Shown here one piece after another: positions 9,293 to 18,057 of a stretch of 64,000 nt of DNA. Source of the DNA: Streptomyces sp. NBC_01465 (GTDB lineage Bacteria > Actinomycetota > Actinomycetes > Streptomycetales > Streptomycetaceae); the NCBI RefSeq assembly GCF_036227325.1, contig NZ_CP109467.1, positions 2,170,001 to 2,234,000 of the forward strand. Reading direction: 5' to 3'. The notes under the pieces were generated by a model that saw nothing but the letters and a program-made list of their open reading frames with translations, made no database searches and was not told the origin of the DNA. The translations under genes were made by a program, and so were the position numbers. The number at the start of each line of letters is the position of its first letter. Positions within the stretch are counted from its first letter, which is position 1.

Positions 9293-11038
9293 ATGACACA
9301 GGCCGCACGCCCGCAGCCCGCGATAACCGAAGAAGGAACCCCCGCAGTCACCCACCGGGCCGGCATCGTCCCGGTCCTCGCCTTCGCCGGCATCGTCGTC
9401 GCGGTCATGCAGACCCTGCTCGTGCCGGTCATCCAGGACCTCCCGACCCTGCTCTCCACGGCGCCGTCCAACGCGACCTGGGTCATGACCGCGACCCTCC
9501 TCGCCGGCGCCATCGCCACCCCGATCATGGGCCGCCTCGGCGACCTCGCGGGCAAGCGCAAGATGCTGATCCTCAGCCTCGCCGTCATGGTCGTCGGCTC
9601 CCTGATCTGCGCGTTCACCGACAACCTCCTGGTGATGATCGTCGGCCGCGCGCTCCAGGGCTTCGCGATGGGCGCCATCCCGCTGGGCATCGGCATCATG
9701 CGCGACGAGCTCCCGCGCGAGAAGCTCCCCTCGGCCATGGCGCTGATGAGCTCATCGATCGGCGTCGGCGGCGGCCTCGCGCTTCCCGGCGCGGCACTGA
9801 TCGCGCAGCACGCCGACTGGCACGCGCTGTTCTTCACGGCGGCCGGCCTGGGCGTCGTCTCGATCGCGCTGACCCTGATCTTCGTACCCGAGTCCAAGGT
9901 CCGCGCCCCGGGCACCTTCGACCTCCCCGGCGCAATCGGCCTGGCACTCGGCCTGGTCGCCTTCCTCCTCCCCATCACCAAGGGCAGCGACTGGGGCTGG
10001 ACCAACGGCAAGACGCTCGGCCTCTTCGCCGCAGCCCTCGTCATCTTCCTGCTCTGGGGCTTCATGGAGCTCCGCAAGAAGGCCCCGCTGGTGGACCTGC
10101 GCACGACGGCCCGCCGCGAGGTGCTCCTCACCAACCTGGCGTCGATCATGGTGGGCGTCGCGTTCTACGCGATCTCCCTGGTCCTCCCCCAGCTGCTCCA
10201 GCTCCCGAAGACGACGGGCTACGGCCTCGGCCAGTCGATGGTGGTCGCCGGCCTCTGCGTCGCCCCGCTCGGCCTGACGATGATGCTGACGGCCCCGGTC
10301 TACGCCCGCCTCTCCGCACGCTACGGCCCGAAGATCACGCTCATCGCGGGCATGGTCATCATCGCGATCGGCTACGGCGCCGGCCTCGGCCTGATGAGCG
10401 CCGCCTGGCAGACGATCATCATCTCCGTGGTGGTCGGCGCGGGCATCGGCCTCGCGTACTCCTCGCTCCCCGCCCTGATCATCGGCGCGGTCGACCCGTC
10501 CGAGACGGGCGCGGCGAACGGCCTCAACACCCTGATGCGCTCCATCGGCACGTCGGTCTCCAGCGCGGTGATCGGCATGGTCCTGGCCCACACCTCGGTG
10601 AAGTTCGGCCCGGTGCAGGTCGCCTCGATGGACGGCTTCCGCACGTCCTTCATGATCGCCACGGGCGCGGTCGCGGTGGGCGTCCTGCTCGCGATCTTCA
10701 TCCCGGGCCGCGCGAAGCCGGGCGTACTGGCGCCGAAGCCGATGGCGTCCAGCGAGGACGAGCCCGTCTTCTTCACCGGCATCCGCGGCCGGGTCGTGGA
10801 CGCGACGGGCACCCCGGTCCCCCGCGCCTCGGTCACGCTCCTGGACAGCCACCACCGCCAGGCGGGCCTCACGGTCGCGGACGAGGAGGGCCACTACACC
10901 TTCCCCACGCGCCCGGCGGGCCGCTACATCCTGGCGGTCACGGCCACGGGCCTCCCGCCCCTGGCCCACCCGCTGACGTACAACGGCACCCCGCTCCAGG
11001 CGGACCTGACCCTGACGGCAACCCCGGTCACGGCCTGA
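9293..11038 (+). CDS. MFS transporter with C-terminal carboxypeptidase-regulatory-like domain
   Basis: 581 residues. Residues ~20-490 are a 14-helix MFS transporter with the loop GRLGDLAGKRKMLI near residue 85 and motif C-like GGGLALPGAALI. After a short linker, residues ~500-581 form a small beta-sandwich of the carboxypeptidase-regulatory/transthyretin-like type, recognisable from GIRGRVVDATGTPVPRASVTLLD and GHYTFPTRPAGRYILAVTATG. The extra domain would lie next to the last helix, with its side of the membrane unknown. The ribosome site GGAGG (9280-9284) supports the start. It is divergent from the acyl-CoA dehydrogenase; substrate unknown. Confidence 0.85.
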   Translation: MTQAARPQPAITEEGTPAVTHRAGIVPVLAFAGIVVAVMQTLLVPVIQDLPTLLSTAPSNATWVMTATLLAGAIATPIMGRLGDLAGKRKMLILSLAVMVVGSLICAFTDNLLVMIVGRALQGFAMGAIPLGIGIMRDELPREKLPSAMALMSSSIGVGGGLALPGAALIAQHADWHALFFTAAGLGVVSIALTLIFVPESKVRAPGTFDLPGAIGLALGLVAFLLPITKGSDWGWTNGKTLGLFAAALVIFLLWGFMELRKKAPLVDLRTTARREVLLTNLASIMVGVAFYAISLVLPQLLQLPKTTGYGLGQSMVVAGLCVAPLGLTMMLTAPVYARLSARYGPKITLIAGMVIIAIGYGAGLGLMSAAWQTIIISVVVGAGIGLAYSSLPALIIGAVDPSETGAANGLNTLMRSIGTSVSSAVIGMVLAHTSVKFGPVQVASMDGFRTSFMIATGAVAVGVLLAIFIPGRAKPGVLAPKPMASSEDEPVFFTGIRGRVVDATGTPVPRASVTLLDSHHRQAGLTVADEEGHYTFPTRPAGRYILAVTATGLPPLAHPLTYNGTPLQADLTLTATPVTA

Positions 11039-11136
11039 CGGTCCCGCCACCGCGCCCCGCCCACGACGTCACCACGCCGTGCGCGGGGCGCTCGTGTACG
11101 CCTACCCTCGCGCTGACACCGGGGGGCTGGGAAAAC

Positions 11137-12357
11137 ATGAACGAAGACGCGCTCGTTGCAGCGGTACGGAGCGGAGACGCGGAAGCGGTCGGGGCGCTAC
11201 TGGAGGGCGGGGCGGATCCGGACACCGTCGACGAGCAGGGCGTCCCAGTGCTGTGCCTCGCCGTCGCCGCGTACGACAGCCCGGTCACCGACGCCCTGAT
11301 GAACGGGGGCGCGGACGCGAACCGCCCGCTGCCGAACGGAGAGACGCCCCTCCTTCAAGCCATCGACGGCGGGTCCAACAGCCTCGCGAGCCGCCTGCTC
11401 GGCGACCCGGCACGGCTCTCCGAGGCCACGCGGACACAGCTCCTGGACCGTGCGCGGCACTGGCACGAGGCGGGCGTGATCAACGAGCTTCGGCGCAGGA
11501 CGGGCATCTCGGGCCCGCCCGGGCGGATCCGAGTCTCCGACCGCTACTGGTACACCGACCACGATGAGCTCACGCTCGGCGGCCTGACCGTACGCGACGG
11601 TCACGCGGCGATCCTCACCGACTTCGAGGCGGGCTTCGGGATCCGTACGCCCTTCGGCGAACTGCTCGCCCGCGCCCTCGCGCACCCCGATCCGGAACAC
11701 GCCGACTGGTCGAGCGTCAGGAGCGTTCTGGGCCGCCGGCAGGACGAGGAGACGTGGGCGGCCGCGGCGGAGTTGCGCCACCACCCCGACCCCACGCACC
11801 GACTCTTCGCGGCAGACGTCCTGTGGTACATCAACTTCGTCGACCTGAACCCGCTCTCACACTCCCTCGAGCCCAAGCCGTACGAGCAGCGAGGTCTGGA
11901 AGTCTTCCTCCCCTGGGCCGTGGAGGAGACCGACCGGACCGTCCTCCTGGCCGTGCTCCACGGCCTGAACGACTTCGACGACCCGAGGGCGGAGGCCGTG
12001 GGGCTCACCTATCTGACGCACCCGGATCCCGAGTTGCGCATCATGGTGCCGGCGACGTCGGACACCATGACGGTGCTGGCACGCGATGCCGACCCGGGCA
12101 TACGGCGGTCCGCGTGCTACTGGCTCGCCGAGCACGGGGACCACAGCATCGAGGTCGTGGACGTTCTGGCCGAACTCCTGCACGAGGGCGACCAGTTGAC
12201 GCGCATCTGGGCCGTCTACGGACTGGCCGACCGCGACGATCCGCGCTGCGTGGAGGGACAGCGCCGGGTGGGACCCGTCGACCGGAAGGACTGGGACGAC
12301 GGGTGGATCATCGATGCGGCCGAGCGGTACGAGCGGCGCCGGGACGGACGGCGATGA
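11137..12357 (+). CDS. Ankyrin/HEAT-repeat protein
   Basis: 406 residues from ATG 11137. The N-terminal ~90 residues hold ankyrin-like repeats (ALVAAVRSGDAEAVGALLEGGADPDTVDEQG and TDALMNGGADANRPLPNGETPLLQAI). The C-terminal half (about 200-406) is made of HEAT/PBS-like helical pairs such as EETWAAAAELRHHPDPTHRLFAADVL and DADPGIRRSACYWLAEHG. No catalytic domain is visible, so it is likely a protein-binding scaffold. It ends one base before the stop of the convergent 12358 gene. Function unknown. Confidence 0.75.
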   Translation: MNEDALVAAVRSGDAEAVGALLEGGADPDTVDEQGVPVLCLAVAAYDSPVTDALMNGGADANRPLPNGETPLLQAIDGGSNSLASRLLGDPARLSEATRTQLLDRARHWHEAGVINELRRRTGISGPPGRIRVSDRYWYTDHDELTLGGLTVRDGHAAILTDFEAGFGIRTPFGELLARALAHPDPEHADWSSVRSVLGRRQDEETWAAAAELRHHPDPTHRLFAADVLWYINFVDLNPLSHSLEPKPYEQRGLEVFLPWAVEETDRTVLLAVLHGLNDFDDPRAEAVGLTYLTHPDPELRIMVPATSDTMTVLARDADPGIRRSACYWLAEHGDHSIEVVDVLAELLHEGDQLTRIWAVYGLADRDDPRCVEGQRRVGPVDRKDWDDGWIIDAAERYERRRDGRR

Positions 12358-13038
12358 TCAGGCCTTGAGCTGGTTGACCAGGGCCATGAACAGGTACGCG
12401 TTGGGCATGCGGTAGACGCTCGCCTGCGGCCGCAGCGCACGCCCGTCCGTCCCCAGGAAGCCGATCTTCCCGTCGTACCGGTGCAGGTCACCGATCTCCG
12501 CCCAGCTCGCGCTGTACTTGCCCTCCCGCACCCCCGCGAGGTCGAGCGACATCGGCCCGAAGTCCAACGTCTCGCCCCTGCGCAGCCGTTCGAGCGCAAG
12601 CGGCCACTGCACCGCCGTCACGCCCTGCTGGATCTCCGGGCCCCACTGTCCCTCCAGCACGATGTAGGGGCCGCGCGTGTGCGACGTGGCACCCAGCCGG
12701 TCGAGGTCGCGGCGGAAGAGGCCGTTGCCGCCGCGGCCGACACTCAGCGCGGCGCCGTCCCGGCCGATCAGGGTGTACGTCGCGTCCCTGTACGCACCGC
12801 CGTTGATCGTGACCAGGTGCTGCAGGACCGCAGCCGTCGAGTCCCAGCGGCGGACCCACTCGCCCCCATCGGCGGCCGTGACGACCAGGCCGTTCTCGTA
12901 CAGGTGGAGCCGGTCGTCGCCCCAGCGCTTGCGGAAGCCACCCTTCACGTTGGCGGCCGCCATACGCCAACCGCCCAGGCCTTCCTTCTCGGCCAGCGCG
13001 GTCACGCGCGCGTCGGGTCCGGCTATCGGCTCGTCCAT
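12358..13038 (-). CDS. Uncharacterised cytosolic protein (PH-like/DUF6585-like)
   Basis: 226 residues, no signal peptide or membrane segment. The sequence resembles actinobacterial proteins with two PH-like halves: LHLYENGLVVTAADGGEWVRRWDSTAAVLQH and YSASWAEIGDLHRYDGKIGFLG are the typical beta-rich blocks. I recall a DUF6585-type family with this pattern but cannot confirm it without a profile search. It is convergent with the ankyrin gene with no spacing. No function can be assigned. Confidence 0.65.
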   Translation of the reverse strand: MDEPIAGPDARVTALAEKEGLGGWRMAAANVKGGFRKRWGDDRLHLYENGLVVTAADGGEWVRRWDSTAAVLQHLVTINGGAYRDATYTLIGRDGAALSVGRGGNGLFRRDLDRLGATSHTRGPYIVLEGQWGPEIQQGVTAVQWPLALERLRRGETLDFGPMSLDLAGVREGKYSASWAEIGDLHRYDGKIGFLGTDGRALRPQASVYRMPNAYLFMALVNQLKA

Positions 13039-13169
13039 GCATTCCCCCGGTCAACTCAGCGGTGACACCTGTCAGTCGGTCATCACGCGCCGATCATGCC
13101 AGGCGGTTCCACTCCTCAGCCGTCGCGCAGCACACACTCATGGTCCTGACAGGTTGCCTGCCTACGTTC

Positions 13170-14084
13170 ATGACCATGACAGCCAAGCACAGGGACAACT
13201 CAGTCACCCGGCGCCGAGCCATCGCCGTGACCGGCGGCGCCGTCGTGGTCGGCGGACTCACCGTCGCCGGCTACCAGTCGGCCTTCGCCGACGAGACGAC
13301 GACCGCCGCCACCAGCACCAGCACCACGAGCACAGCCACCAGCAGTACGTGCATGACGCTGATGTCCAGCGTCACCGAGGGCCCGTACTACCTGGACGGC
13401 GCCCTGGTCCGCAAGGACATCACCGAGGGCAAGAGCGGCGTCCCGCTGACCCTGCGTCTGACCGTCGTGGACGCCACCGACGGCTGCACCCCGGTCCCCA
13501 AGGCAGCCGTGGAGATCTGGCACTGCGACGCCTGGGGCTACTACTCCGGCTTCACCACCGCCAACCCCGGCGGTTCCGCACCCGCCGAGAGCGAGGACGG
13601 CTCGACCGCCGACGACGCGACGTACCTTCGCGGCTACCAGATCGCCAACGCCAACGGGGTCGTCAAGTTCGAGACGATCATGCCCGGCTGGTACACCCCG
13701 CGCACCGCCCACATCCATGTGAAGGTGCACACCGGCGGCGAGAAGGAGGACGGCACGTACGAGGGCGGCAAGGTCAACTACACCGGCCAGCTGTTCTTCG
13801 ACGACGACATCGCCGAGGCGATCTTCGCGCTGGAGCCGTACTCGAAGCACTCCGGCAGCTACACCGTCCTCGCCGACGACATGGTGTACGACGGCGGCGG
13901 CGCGTCCAGCGGTCTGCTGACGCTCGAACCCGTACACAAGAAGGACCCGTCCGCCGGCTACAAGGGCTCCATCACGTTCGGCATCGACCCCGACGCCGAA
14001 GATGCAGGCGGAGGCGCACCCCCGGCGGACGGCGGCACTCCACCGTCCGACGCTCCGAATTCATCCGCCTCGGCATCCTCGTAA
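13170..14084 (+). CDS. Tat-exported intradiol ring-cleavage dioxygenase
   Basis: About 304 residues. A twin-arginine signal (SVTRRRAIAVTGGAVVVGG ... SAFA) is followed by a Thr/Ser-rich spacer and the dioxygenase fold: EGPYYLDG, then EIWHCDAWGYYSG with Tyr125, YLRGYQ, and PGWYTPRTAHIHVKV with Tyr175, His181 and His183, the four expected Fe(III) ligands. Secreted relatives in Streptomyces oxidise catechols released from lignin or plant phenolics. The last ~45 residues are a Gly/Pro/Asp/Ser tail without fold. The start is not certain: ATGs at 13170 and 13176 both lack a clear ribosome site. The following citG-like gene begins 12 bases downstream. Confidence 0.85.
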   Translation: MTMTAKHRDNSVTRRRAIAVTGGAVVVGGLTVAGYQSAFADETTTAATSTSTTSTATSSTCMTLMSSVTEGPYYLDGALVRKDITEGKSGVPLTLRLTVVDATDGCTPVPKAAVEIWHCDAWGYYSGFTTANPGGSAPAESEDGSTADDATYLRGYQIANANGVVKFETIMPGWYTPRTAHIHVKVHTGGEKEDGTYEGGKVNYTGQLFFDDDIAEAIFALEPYSKHSGSYTVLADDMVYDGGGASSGLLTLEPVHKKDPSAGYKGSITFGIDPDAEDAGGGAPPADGGTPPSDAPNSSASASS

Positions 14085-14096
14085 GGACGTACCTGC

Positions 14097-14945
14097 ATGA
14101 ACAGCCGTGAGGACGAGGCGCTCGCCCAGGCCGCCGTGACCGCGTTGACCGAGCAGCTCGCGCTGGCCCCCAAGCCGGGCCTGCCCGACCCGCGTGACCT
14201 CGGCGTCCCCGCCGCCGGCCGGGACCACCGTGCCCTGCGCTGGTCGGCGAAGGCACTGGCGCCCGGCCTCACGGCGATGGCGGCCGCCGCCCGCCGCAGC
14301 GGCGAACCCACTCCGCTCCTCCGGGCGGAACTGGGTGCGATCGGCCGCTCCACCGAGCATTCGGTGGGCCTGGCGGGCGGCGGTCACCGGGGGGCGCTGT
14401 GGGTGCTCGGCCTGCTGGTCGCCGCGGCCGCACTCAACCCCCGTGCGTCCGCACGCGAGGTCGTGGCCGCCGCCAAACCGATCGCCGCGCTCACCGACAA
14501 GGGCGCACCCCGGCGCCCGTCCCGGGGCTCGTCGATCTCCGCGAAGTACGGGGCGGCCGGGGCGCGCGGCGAGGCGCGGGCCGGGTTTCCCCACGTACGA
14601 AGGGCACTTGACGCGCTCGCCACAGCGCGATCCTCCGGTGCGGGAGAGACAGAGGCCCGCCTCGACGCCCTGCTCACCGTGATGTCCACGCTCCAGGACA
14701 CCGAACTCCTCCACTCCGCCGGGCCGCCCGGCCTGCGCCGCGTCCAGGCAGGGGCCCGCGAGGCCCTGGAGGCGGGCGGTACGGCGACTCCGCAGGGTGC
14801 GGAGCAGCTGGCCGCCTTCGACGGAGAGCTCCGCGCCAACGCGTGGATCCCGCGCGGCAGTTCAGGGCTGCTCGCCGGCGCCCTGTTCCTGGAGTCCCTA
14901 CCGGTGGTCGTCACGCCGCACGCGGTCGGCTCCTTGGCCGCCTGA
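14097..14945 (+). CDS. Triphosphoribosyl-dephospho-CoA synthase (CitG/MdcB) family protein
   Basis: 282 residues. The family's motifs are present: LALAPKPGLPDPRD near residue 25, GGHRGALWVLGLL near 100, [18 protein letters not shown] near 155 and a DTELLHSAGPPGLRRVQ segment in place of the usual DTN...RGG. CitG/MdcB make the prosthetic-group precursor for citrate lyase or malonate decarboxylase. Neither enzyme is encoded here and the first motif deviates (KPGLPD instead of KPGLVD), so the solitary protein may serve another ADP-ribose-type transfer. It sits 12 bases after the dioxygenase gene, probably in the same transcript. Confidence 0.75.
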   Translation: MNSREDEALAQAAVTALTEQLALAPKPGLPDPRDLGVPAAGRDHRALRWSAKALAPGLTAMAAAARRSGEPTPLLRAELGAIGRSTEHSVGLAGGGHRGALWVLGLLVAAAALNPRASAREVVAAAKPIAALTDKGAPRRPSRGSSISAKYGAAGARGEARAGFPHVRRALDALATARSSGAGETEARLDALLTVMSTLQDTELLHSAGPPGLRRVQAGAREALEAGGTATPQGAEQLAAFDGELRANAWIPRGSSGLLAGALFLESLPVVVTPHAVGSLAA

Positions 14946-15487
14946 CCAGTGGGGGGGCGGGGGTTGGTTGGGCTCCTACCTGGTTCCCCTGGTCGGGGGC
15001 TTCGTTGGGTGGGTCTCCCTGTCAACCGACGCCGGGAGTGTGCGCGCTTCCGGGTCCGGAGTAAAGGGCGCGACTTCGTCGCGTCGCTGCGCGATTCCGC
15101 TTCGCTCCACCCTTGACTCCGCACCCTCCAGCGCTGGGGTTGGCGGCTATCGGTCGGCAGGGAGGCCTGGCCGCACGTGTACGGGGATCTGGGGTGGGGG
15201 TAGCCCGGACCGGGAACGGCGGGGGTCGGGCTGGGTCCGGGGCTGCGGGCGGTGGGCCGGTGTCGGGGTGCGGGCTGCGCCCGCAACGGCGGCACGGTCC
15301 TGGTGGCCCGGGGCGCGATGGGTGCGCGGTGGCCGGTTGGCGCACCACTTGAATGGGGCAGTTGCTCTCGGCTCGGCGTCAACCACCCGCCCGTTGGCTC
15401 GACTTCATGCCCCGCTGGTCACTGCCCGGTGGGTGGTGGGGCGGGCGAAGCGCCTCGCGGGTGCGAAGGGGGTGCGAAGGGTCCTGC

Positions 15488-15522
15488 GGCGCGGAAGTTC
15501 GGTCCCGCCGAACTTCCGCGCC
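15488..15522. repeat. Perfect 15-bp hairpin with 5-nt loop
   Basis: GGCGCGGAAGTTCGG (15488-15502) pairs with CCGAACTTCCGCGCC (15508-15522) around loop TCCCG. Read on the minus strand the loop is CGGGA closed by CGG/CCG, the same as the hairpin at 15589-15629. Confidence 0.85.
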
Positions 15523-15588
15523 ACACCCTCTCCCACCACCGCCCAGCATGCACCTTTTGCGCTGCTTTGGGTGGCGTGGCTGCCACTG

Positions 15589-15629
15589 CGAGATACGTAG
15601 GTCCGGCGGGACCGGACCTACGTATCTCG
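15589..15629. repeat. Perfect 18-bp hairpin with 5-nt loop
   Basis: CGAGATACGTAGGTCCGG (15589-15606) pairs with CCGGACCTACGTATCTCG (15612-15629) around loop CGGGA. The stem differs from the 15488 hairpin except for the loop-closing CGG/CCG, so stem sequence seems free while loop and closure are kept. Confidence 0.85.
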
Positions 15630-16292
15630 GAGTAGCCGGAGTCGACGCCAGTTGCCCGTTGCGGCCGGAAATGGACACCAGGCGCACCCATATGTCCGCT
15701 ATGCCTGTCCGTTTCCGACAGTAACCCGAGGTAACACCCCATCCGGCCACCGGACAGCGACCAGCGGGGCATGAACACCCACCAACCAACGGCCCGTTGA
15801 CGCCAAGACCAGACCGGCAGCCCATGCAAGTGGTGCGACATCCGCCACCACCCCGGGGAGCGGAGCTCCATCCCGGACGCTGTAACGCTCACCCCCCGCC
15901 GAAGTGCCCCGCAGATGAACCGATCAGCACAACCGGTCCGCACGAGCATCGCGGTGTTCACGAAACCCCAACCACCACGCGGCAGCAGCCAGACGGACTC
16001 GCCCCCAGGGCGAGGCCTACGACGCGCAGCGTCGTACATCCCGCAACCCCAACATCGAGCCGACCCGCGCGACCGGCGTCCGACACCCGCCCCCCACCTG
16101 TTCGCTGTAGCCAGCCTCTTTGCGCCGGAGGCGCGAGACGAAACCCGCCACACACCCACCCACCCGAAGCCCACCACCGGGCCCACCCCCGGCACCCACC
16201 CTCGGACCGTCGGGCCCCTCCCCCGACGACCACTCCTCGCCCCCCCACTACGATGGCCCGGCTCACCCCAGCCGCCCCCTCAGGAGGACCCC

Positions 16293-16943
16293 GTGGCCGC
16301 CACCCCCAAGCCGGAAGTCCTGGCCGCCTTCGAGGCCGCCAAGGGGTTCATGCCCGCCACCGAGGGTCTCGCCCTGTACGCGGCCGCCGTCGAGGCCGGC
16401 GACCTCGGGCTGCCCCTCCTGGAGGTCGGTACGTACTGCGGTCGCTCCACGATCCTGCTCGCGGACGCCGCCCGTCAGGCCAGCGTCTCCGCGATCACCG
16501 TCGACCATCACCGGGGCAGCGAGGAGCAGCAGCCCGGCTGGGAGTACCACGACCCGTCCGTCGTCGACCCCGAGGTCGGGCAGATGGACACGCTCCCCAC
16601 CTTCCGCCGCACCCTGTTCCACGCGGGCCTCGAGGACCACGTCATCGCGATCGTCGGCCGCTCCCCGCAGGCCGCCAAGGCCTGGGGCGGCCCGCTCGGC
16701 CTCGTCTTCATCGACGGCGGCCACACCGACGAGCACGCGACCGCCGACTACGAGGGCTGGGCCCCGCACGTCGCCCCCGGCGGCCTGCTCCTCATCCATG
16801 ACGTCTTCCCCGACCCGGTGGACGAGTGGACGGGCCAGGCCCCGTACCGCGTCTACCTCCGCGCCCTCGCGTCGGGAGCCTTCACGGAGGTCTCGGCCAC
16901 GGAATCCCTGCGCGTTCTCCGCCGTACGGGAACGGGGATCTGA
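16293..16943 (+). CDS. Class I SAM-dependent methyltransferase (Methyltransf_24 type)
   Basis: 216 residues from GTG 16293, supported by AGGAGG five bases upstream. The fold is a Rossmann methyltransferase: motif I LLEVGTYCGRSTILLADAA near residue 45, acidic loop AITVDHHRGSEEQQ, FIDGGHTDEHATADYEGWAPHVAPGGLLLIHDVF in the second half. The D-G-G-H plus HDVF pattern is typical of metal-dependent O-methyltransferase-like proteins (macrocin/cephalosporin hydroxylase relatives). Substrate unknown. The cell-wall amidase starts 21 bases downstream, so the two are probably cotranscribed. Confidence 0.82.
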   Translation: MAATPKPEVLAAFEAAKGFMPATEGLALYAAAVEAGDLGLPLLEVGTYCGRSTILLADAARQASVSAITVDHHRGSEEQQPGWEYHDPSVVDPEVGQMDTLPTFRRTLFHAGLEDHVIAIVGRSPQAAKAWGGPLGLVFIDGGHTDEHATADYEGWAPHVAPGGLLLIHDVFPDPVDEWTGQAPYRVYLRALASGAFTEVSATESLRVLRRTGTGI

Positions 16944-16964
16944 GGCCCCGGATAGGCTCGCTCC

Positions 16965-17939
16965 GTGTCGTACGACGATGACCAGTACCCCGCCCCCCGC
17001 CGCCGCTTCCGCAATTCGACCCTCCTGATCGTGCTCGTCGCGCTCGTGCCGACGTGCCTTGCGGGCTGGCTGGTCTGGCAGGCAATGAACGGTCCCGGCG
17101 ACGACAACGCACCGCAGAAGGTGCTGCCGCTGCCCAGCCCCACGGCCACGGCGACGACGCGGCCCGCGAAGTCCCCGAGCAAGACCCCGGCGACCTCGCA
17201 CCCGGCCGCCTCCAAGTCCCCGACCCCCTCCACTCCCGCGGACAACAAGCCCCCCACGGGCAAGGGCCCCCTCGCGGGCAAGGTGGTCGTCATCGACCCG
17301 GGCCACAACCCGAACAACTACAACCACACCCGCGACATCGCCCGACTGGTGAACATCGGCAACTCCAGCAAGGAGTGCGACACCACGGGCACGTCCACCA
17401 ACGGGGGCTACAGCGAGGCCCGTTTCACCCTGGATGTCTCGCACCGCCTGCGCTCGCTGCTCGAAGCACAGGGCGCCACGGTCAAGTTCACCCAGGACGG
17501 CGACCGCTCCTTCGGGCCGTGCGTCGACGAGCGAGCCCGTATCGGCAACAAGGCGAAGGCCGACGCGGTGGTCTCGGTGCACGGCGACGGTTCGGCCGCG
17601 GGCAACCGGGGCTTCCATGTGATCCTTCCCGCACTGGTGCGCGGGGGCGCCGCCGACACGAGCCCGATCGTCGCGTCCTCGCACGACCTCGGCGTCCGTA
17701 TCGCGGGCAAGTTCGTCCAGGACACGGGCAGCGCACCGTCCAACTACATCGGCGGCGGTACGGGGTTGGACACCCGCAGCGATCTGGGCGGCCTCAACCT
17801 CTCGACGGTTCCGAAGGTCTTCATCGAGTGCGGCAACATGCGTGACCCCAAGGACGCGGCGCTGATGACGAGCGGGAGCTGGCGCCAGAAGGCCGCGCAG
17901 GGCATCGCGGACGGAATCATCTCGTTTCTCCACCAGTAG
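16965..17939 (+). CDS. N-acetylmuramoyl-L-alanine amidase (Amidase_3), membrane anchored
   Basis: 324 residues from GTG 16965. A basic N-terminus and a hydrophobic signal-anchor (about 18-40) lead into a Pro/Thr/Ser/Lys linker (50-103) that could span the inner peptidoglycan zone. The zinc amidase domain (about 105-322) has VVVIDPGHNPNN (His114), GGYSEARFTL (Glu151), VVSVHGDGS (His206) and the catalytic FIECGNMRDPKDA (Glu288). It cleaves the MurNAc-L-Ala bond in peptidoglycan outside the membrane, with a likely role in remodelling or cell separation. All catalytic residues are present. Confidence 0.9.
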   Translation: MSYDDDQYPAPRRRFRNSTLLIVLVALVPTCLAGWLVWQAMNGPGDDNAPQKVLPLPSPTATATTRPAKSPSKTPATSHPAASKSPTPSTPADNKPPTGKGPLAGKVVVIDPGHNPNNYNHTRDIARLVNIGNSSKECDTTGTSTNGGYSEARFTLDVSHRLRSLLEAQGATVKFTQDGDRSFGPCVDERARIGNKAKADAVVSVHGDGSAAGNRGFHVILPALVRGGAADTSPIVASSHDLGVRIAGKFVQDTGSAPSNYIGGGTGLDTRSDLGGLNLSTVPKVFIECGNMRDPKDAALMTSGSWRQKAAQGIADGIISFLHQ

Positions 17940-18057
17940 TCACACGACCCGGCACACGCCCCGCCCGAGCAGACGATAGATTCATCCGTACGATGGGGAG
18001 CCGCCCCCGAGCTCCGCGTTGCCCCGATATCGAGACGACTGACGAAGGACTTCTTAC

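Larger units (their letters stand above)
15341..15837. repeat. Imperfect ~105-bp inverted repeat flanking nested hairpins (MITE-like)
   Basis: The left arm (about 15341-15445) and the reverse complement of the right arm (about 15735-15837) align. Both begin CGCACCACTTG, then share GGCGTCAAC, then the exact 17-mer TTCATGCCCCGCTGGTC (15404-15420 and 15759-15775) and CGGTGG. Between the arms are two perfect 5-base-loop hairpins and a third imperfect stem (15666-15677 with 15706-15717, 11 of 12 paired). No transposase is present and I see no clear target-site duplication. Confidence 0.7.
14946..16292. other. Gene-free interval rich in inverted repeats
   Basis: About 1.35 kb without a convincing gene. 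Open frames exist on both strands, but they follow simple G-rich (14946-15360) or C-rich (15800-16260) composition and none has a start with a ribosome site or a recognisable domain. The centre holds an imperfect inverted repeat with hairpins (15341-15837). Smaller features are a palindromic stem at 16018-16036 (TACGACGC, GCA loop, GCGTCGTA) and the methyltransferase ribosome site AGGAGG at 16282-16287. Confidence 0.6.

Noticed and set aside
9181..11136. Long N-terminal extension of the ankyrin protein
   Set aside because: The open frame runs through the MFS gene in another frame with Arg/His/Pro composition; the real start is ATG 11137 after the MFS stop.
15419..16195. 258-residue minus-strand frame in the gene-free interval, and overlapping plus-strand frames
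   Set aside because: No ribosome site, no domain, and it crosses hairpins and an inverted repeat; apparent similarity between plus and minus frames is explained by the inverted repeat itself.
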